A DNA stretch of 64,000 nt. Source: Caulobacter sp. 602-2. Its GTDB lineage: Bacteria > Pseudomonadota > Alphaproteobacteria > Caulobacterales > Caulobacteraceae. How positions within the stretch are numbered: position 1 is the first letter of the stretch; the number at the start of each line of letters is the position of its first letter. Location: assembly GCF_011043625.1 (NCBI RefSeq), contig NZ_JAAKGT010000002.1, forward strand, positions 372,001 through 436,000, given 5' to 3'. The notes under the pieces are model-generated. The model ran no database searches. It saw only the letters and a list, made by a program, of their open reading frames with translations, and was not told the origin of the DNA. Below, piece by piece: positions 62,501-64,000 of this stretch. The position numbers and the translations under genes are program-made.

Positions 62501-64000
62501 CGCAGCCGGCGCATAGGCGGAAGATAGAATCTCGCCGTCGGCGCTGGAGGAGAAATCTACGGTGTCGACTAGCACCGGCGACGATGCCTCGCCAAGCTCG
62601 ACAATGATGTTGTCCGGCTTGAGGTCGCCGTGGCTCCGACCCTGTTGGTGTAGCGCAAGGATGATCCGCGCCAGCGCAAGTACGAAGGTCACCGCGGCTT
62701 CCGGGCGGGCGGCAAACCGCTTTGCGATCAGCGACTGACTAAGATTTTCCCCTTCGACGAAACGCTGAACGATGACGAGCGCGTCCTGTAGCCAAAGAAC
62801 CTTCAATACTGGGGCACAACCCGTCGGAGGCGACAGCGCCAGGTCCTGGGCCCGGGTCAAGAAATCAAGGAGACGGGGTCCTTCCTTGGTTTGGTCACCC
62901 CAAGCGGTGCTTTTCCAGAGTTTGACGACGACAGCTTCGCCATCTTGCTCGCTCTTCCAGACGTCGACCCGCTCGCTCTCACGCAAGACGGTCGTTTCCG
63001 GATAGGCCCTGGCCAGTTGCCTCTGTGAATGGATGTCGCCCCGAAAACGTTCGAGGCCTTCGATCACTTCGCGTGCCGAGGGTCTTGCCGCGCTGGCGGC
63101 GTTGAGGGCCTCAAGAGCTTCGACGGCGCTCTTGAACCGGTCATGCGGATCGAGTGACAGCCCCCTTTCGAACCAGGGATGAAGCTCCGAAAATGCGCCA
63201 CCGGCATCGACGGCGGCGTTCCACTCAAAGGGCGTGTTCTCGCTTCCGCCCGCGGGCGGTTGTCCGAAGATCAACCAGTGCACCGCAGCGGCCAGGAGAA
63301 AGACGTCTCGACGCTTGGGCAGGTTTTCGCCGCCTAGGATATCTTCTGGGAGACTGGCGCTGGAGAGAAATTGGTAGCGGCTGGACCCTAGCGAAGCGAC
63401 CTGCGGAAATTGAGCCGCCATCAAATGCGATAGCTTCACGGTCGATGGTGCTTCGATCCAGATGCTGTGGCCGCCGAGGTCGAGGTGCGCAGCGTCCGCC
63501 GTGTGCAACGCAGCCAGTCGAGAAGCAAGCTGACGAGCCAGCTCTAGCCGGCTTTCACGTCCAAGATCGCCAGCCTCCGCGGCGATAAATTCCGCCATGC
63601 GCTTGAGGCGAGGCCTTCTGTCGAAGATGTCCCAATATCCGACGCCGCGTTCGGGATCTTCGGCTCGGGAATGCAACACCGCATTCTCGCACGCCTCGCC
63701 CCGGTCCTTCAGAAACTCGATGACGGTGCGTTCTCGGCCGGCGATTTCGTGCCGTGCTTGCTCGCCTTGGAAACGAGCCATCGACGCCTTGCTAAAATCC
63801 CATACGCGCAGCGTGCCCAGCGATTGAGGCGCGTTCTCGTCGTGAGCGTCGTATTCGCTGAAGATCTGCTTGGGGTGTTCGAATGTCGCGTCGTCCGACG
63901 CGGCCATGAAGTTGGCGTATCGCCGACGACCCGGACGGAGTTTGCCGGTCTTGGCGTTGAAGAATTTGCTGAGTTGGTCCTTCCAGGCGGTGTCGGTCAG
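59543..64000 (-). CDS. Degenerate kinase + protein kinase + SF1 helicase fusion, 5' end outside window
   Basis: At least 1485 residues; the frame is open to base 64000, so the N-terminus is missing. Order from the visible start: a kinase-like region with a degenerate loop (HLDLGGHSIWIE in place of HRDLKPxN) and RDVFLLAAAVHWLIFGQPP; a second kinase with KLWKS (Lys) and HGDLKPDN at 62609-62632 and DTVDF in place of DFG; a charged linker; then an SF1 helicase of the Upf1/Dna2 type with Walker A GPPGTGKT (61250-61273), IVDEAARC, VGDHEQLEPQ, RQYRM, DSYQGKEN and VAVSRAMDRL. NERD-kinase-helicase proteins of similar layout occur in defence islands, but the NERD part, if any, lies outside the window. 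Confidence 0.85.
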   Translation of the reverse strand: MTDTAWKDQLSKFFNAKTGKLRPGRRRYANFMAASDDATFEHPKQIFSEYDAHDENAPQSLGTLRVWDFSKASMARFQGEQARHEIAGRERTVIEFLKDRGEACENAVLHSRAEDPERGVGYWDIFDRRPRLKRMAEFIAAEAGDLGRESRLELARQLASRLAALHTADAAHLDLGGHSIWIEAPSTVKLSHLMAAQFPQVASLGSSRYQFLSSASLPEDILGGENLPKRRDVFLLAAAVHWLIFGQPPAGGSENTPFEWNAAVDAGGAFSELHPWFERGLSLDPHDRFKSAVEALEALNAASAARPSAREVIEGLERFRGDIHSQRQLARAYPETTVLRESERVDVWKSEQDGEAVVVKLWKSTAWGDQTKEGPRLLDFLTRAQDLALSPPTGCAPVLKVLWLQDALVIVQRFVEGENLSQSLIAKRFAARPEAAVTFVLALARIILALHQQGRSHGDLKPDNIIVELGEASSPVLVDTVDFSSSADGEILSSAYAPAAGGRMERDRFAVTKIAEEVFADAELPGAQGAAIARAIGACRENTPENGTLLPLVEALEFALAPTETSTRPTLKISIPGAVLGPVLPDEGFFYVRKLKGRAAFSMRGASEEIEIYVDGKRQPHHGRRLPVPQGRISRLRRHEFMAYAADLTVEPSDVADFADLLPLMHEPDFEKGWSGEIDDAPETPVSEEGAGGELGELDPSPAFEDATFDRFSDTPRPARRLAAVDVRSLWRGLIEAESALTTEGVARSESAYARDLKRHIVPFELTSGTFDFNRNDKVGVERLDRKKQWRRIGELDIARSKPDRVVIDATDLPSARQSGLIGEEDRLRFTSHFELQSFKRRESAVGRVLDGLARVPGLSTLFESQTPVLPFSKPYVCEEDDLARYRFNPTQKAAFRKLVEVRPLGALQGPPGTGKTHFIAALVHYALTKGLARNILLASQSHEAVNNAGEAVLKLFADASEPPSILRVGNEGVVSDRLMPFHTDRLEQLYKDRFRAQMRERLMVAGKTLGLARPVLEIAIHVETTLRPVAERVAELRDKAEPQPERLRSLVATLQAQVDDLDLPAPIEVTTEGALSVLDAVIASVAGQLPAHQRPAPELIARLRALAQVGRDFIGSVSTAQRGFEAFLAGTRQIVAGTCVGLGRPALGLTATPFDLVIVDEAARCTASELAVPMQAGRWIVLVGDHEQLEPQHNAEVVSQVAEQEGISEQDVVRSDFERLFANDYGKAAGARLDRQYRMLPPIGEVVSKTFYGDALNHGRTEPEIPPERLPRGLERPLTWITTDCLGEAGEERCEESGTSRVNAAEADVIVGLLKQWVGNKGFHAWATEQTKHAQVIGVICMYAAQRDLVRKKVQAANLPEAFRRILKIDTVDSYQGKENPIVIVSLVRNNTDGAKIGGISTIKPGFLNKKNRINVAVSRAMDRLVIVGARSRWREGEWMHRLSEAVETAFVEGNAKVAPATVILDQPASDTSAKAKSRTKAEA

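Larger units (their letters stand above)
50355..64000. mobile_element. tRNA-Arg-integrated genomic island, right end outside the window
   Basis: A tyrosine integrase reads toward the 3' end of tRNA-Arg 66 bases away, the classic island edge. The content changes to hypothetical proteins, an XRE regulator, a second recombinase, restriction-modification, an IS remnant and a helicase-kinase operon, with lower GC at 55400-57950. The distal attachment repeat (a copy of the tRNA 3' end) is not in the window, so its extent is unknown; a second junction near 57950-58030 is possible. Confidence 0.72.

Overview
The window is high-GC DNA from an alphaproteobacterium, most likely Caulobacter or a close relative. 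The grounds are several large TonB-dependent receptors, LacI-controlled plant-polysaccharide genes, tryptophan-halogenase-family flavoproteins beside a receptor, a Rut pyrimidine cluster, HWE-type histidine kinases, a CdnL/CarD regulator beside ferredoxin FdxA, and palindromic intergenic repeats. This is an inference from gene content; no rRNA or other marker confirms the genus.

Layout of the chromosomal part (1-50277). 1-1440 is a truncated acyl-CoA synthetase. 1598-4757 is a coupled phosphorelay (hybrid kinase, receiver, HPt), followed by a membrane protein and a LytTR regulator. 6417-10365 is a secreted GH3 glucosidase divergent from a LacI regulator, with two operator-like copies between them. 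10477-12186 is an HWE-type kinase. 12383-15632 is rutB-rutC-rutD-rutA for uracil breakdown. 15751-16263 is an FKBP isomerase. 16559-24099, read leftward, is a glucuronoxylan locus: TonB receptor, GH10 xylanase, GH43, CE15 glucuronoyl esterase. Two coupled tryptophan-halogenase-like genes diverge from it (24408-27436). 28617-31396 is a class GN sortase with its single VIT/VWA substrate, divergent from an XRE regulator. A second TonB receptor (31515-34427), TetR/SMR/TetR genes, a GGDEF-EAL protein, fdxA, cdnL, an AraC regulator, a DUF1801 protein and an S41 peptidase follow. 43262-46772 is an iron-uptake pair (PepSY membrane protein, siderophore receptor) with Fur-box-like palindromes. DoxX, an esterase and an HWE-type kinase/receiver pair complete this part.

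Accessory part (50278-64000). A tRNA-Arg(CCT) is followed directly by a tyrosine integrase read toward the tRNA, the usual arrangement of a tRNA-integrated genomic island. The island runs off the right end of the window. It holds small hypothetical genes, an XRE regulator, a second, 665-aa tyrosine-recombinase-like protein, a cytosine-5 methyltransferase with an overlapping probable restriction enzyme, an IS3-type transposase remnant, and a two-gene operon. That operon encodes a degenerate kinase + kinase + SF1 helicase fusion (cut by the window end) and a 502-aa winged-helix-like protein of unknown function. It is the best candidate for a little-described system, probably anti-phage defence.

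How the genes work together. The left and centre serve polysaccharide capture (outer-membrane receptors), periplasmic hydrolysis (GH3, GH10, GH43, CE15), nitrogen scavenging (Rut), iron uptake and signalling. The right end is a mobile, probably defensive, island.
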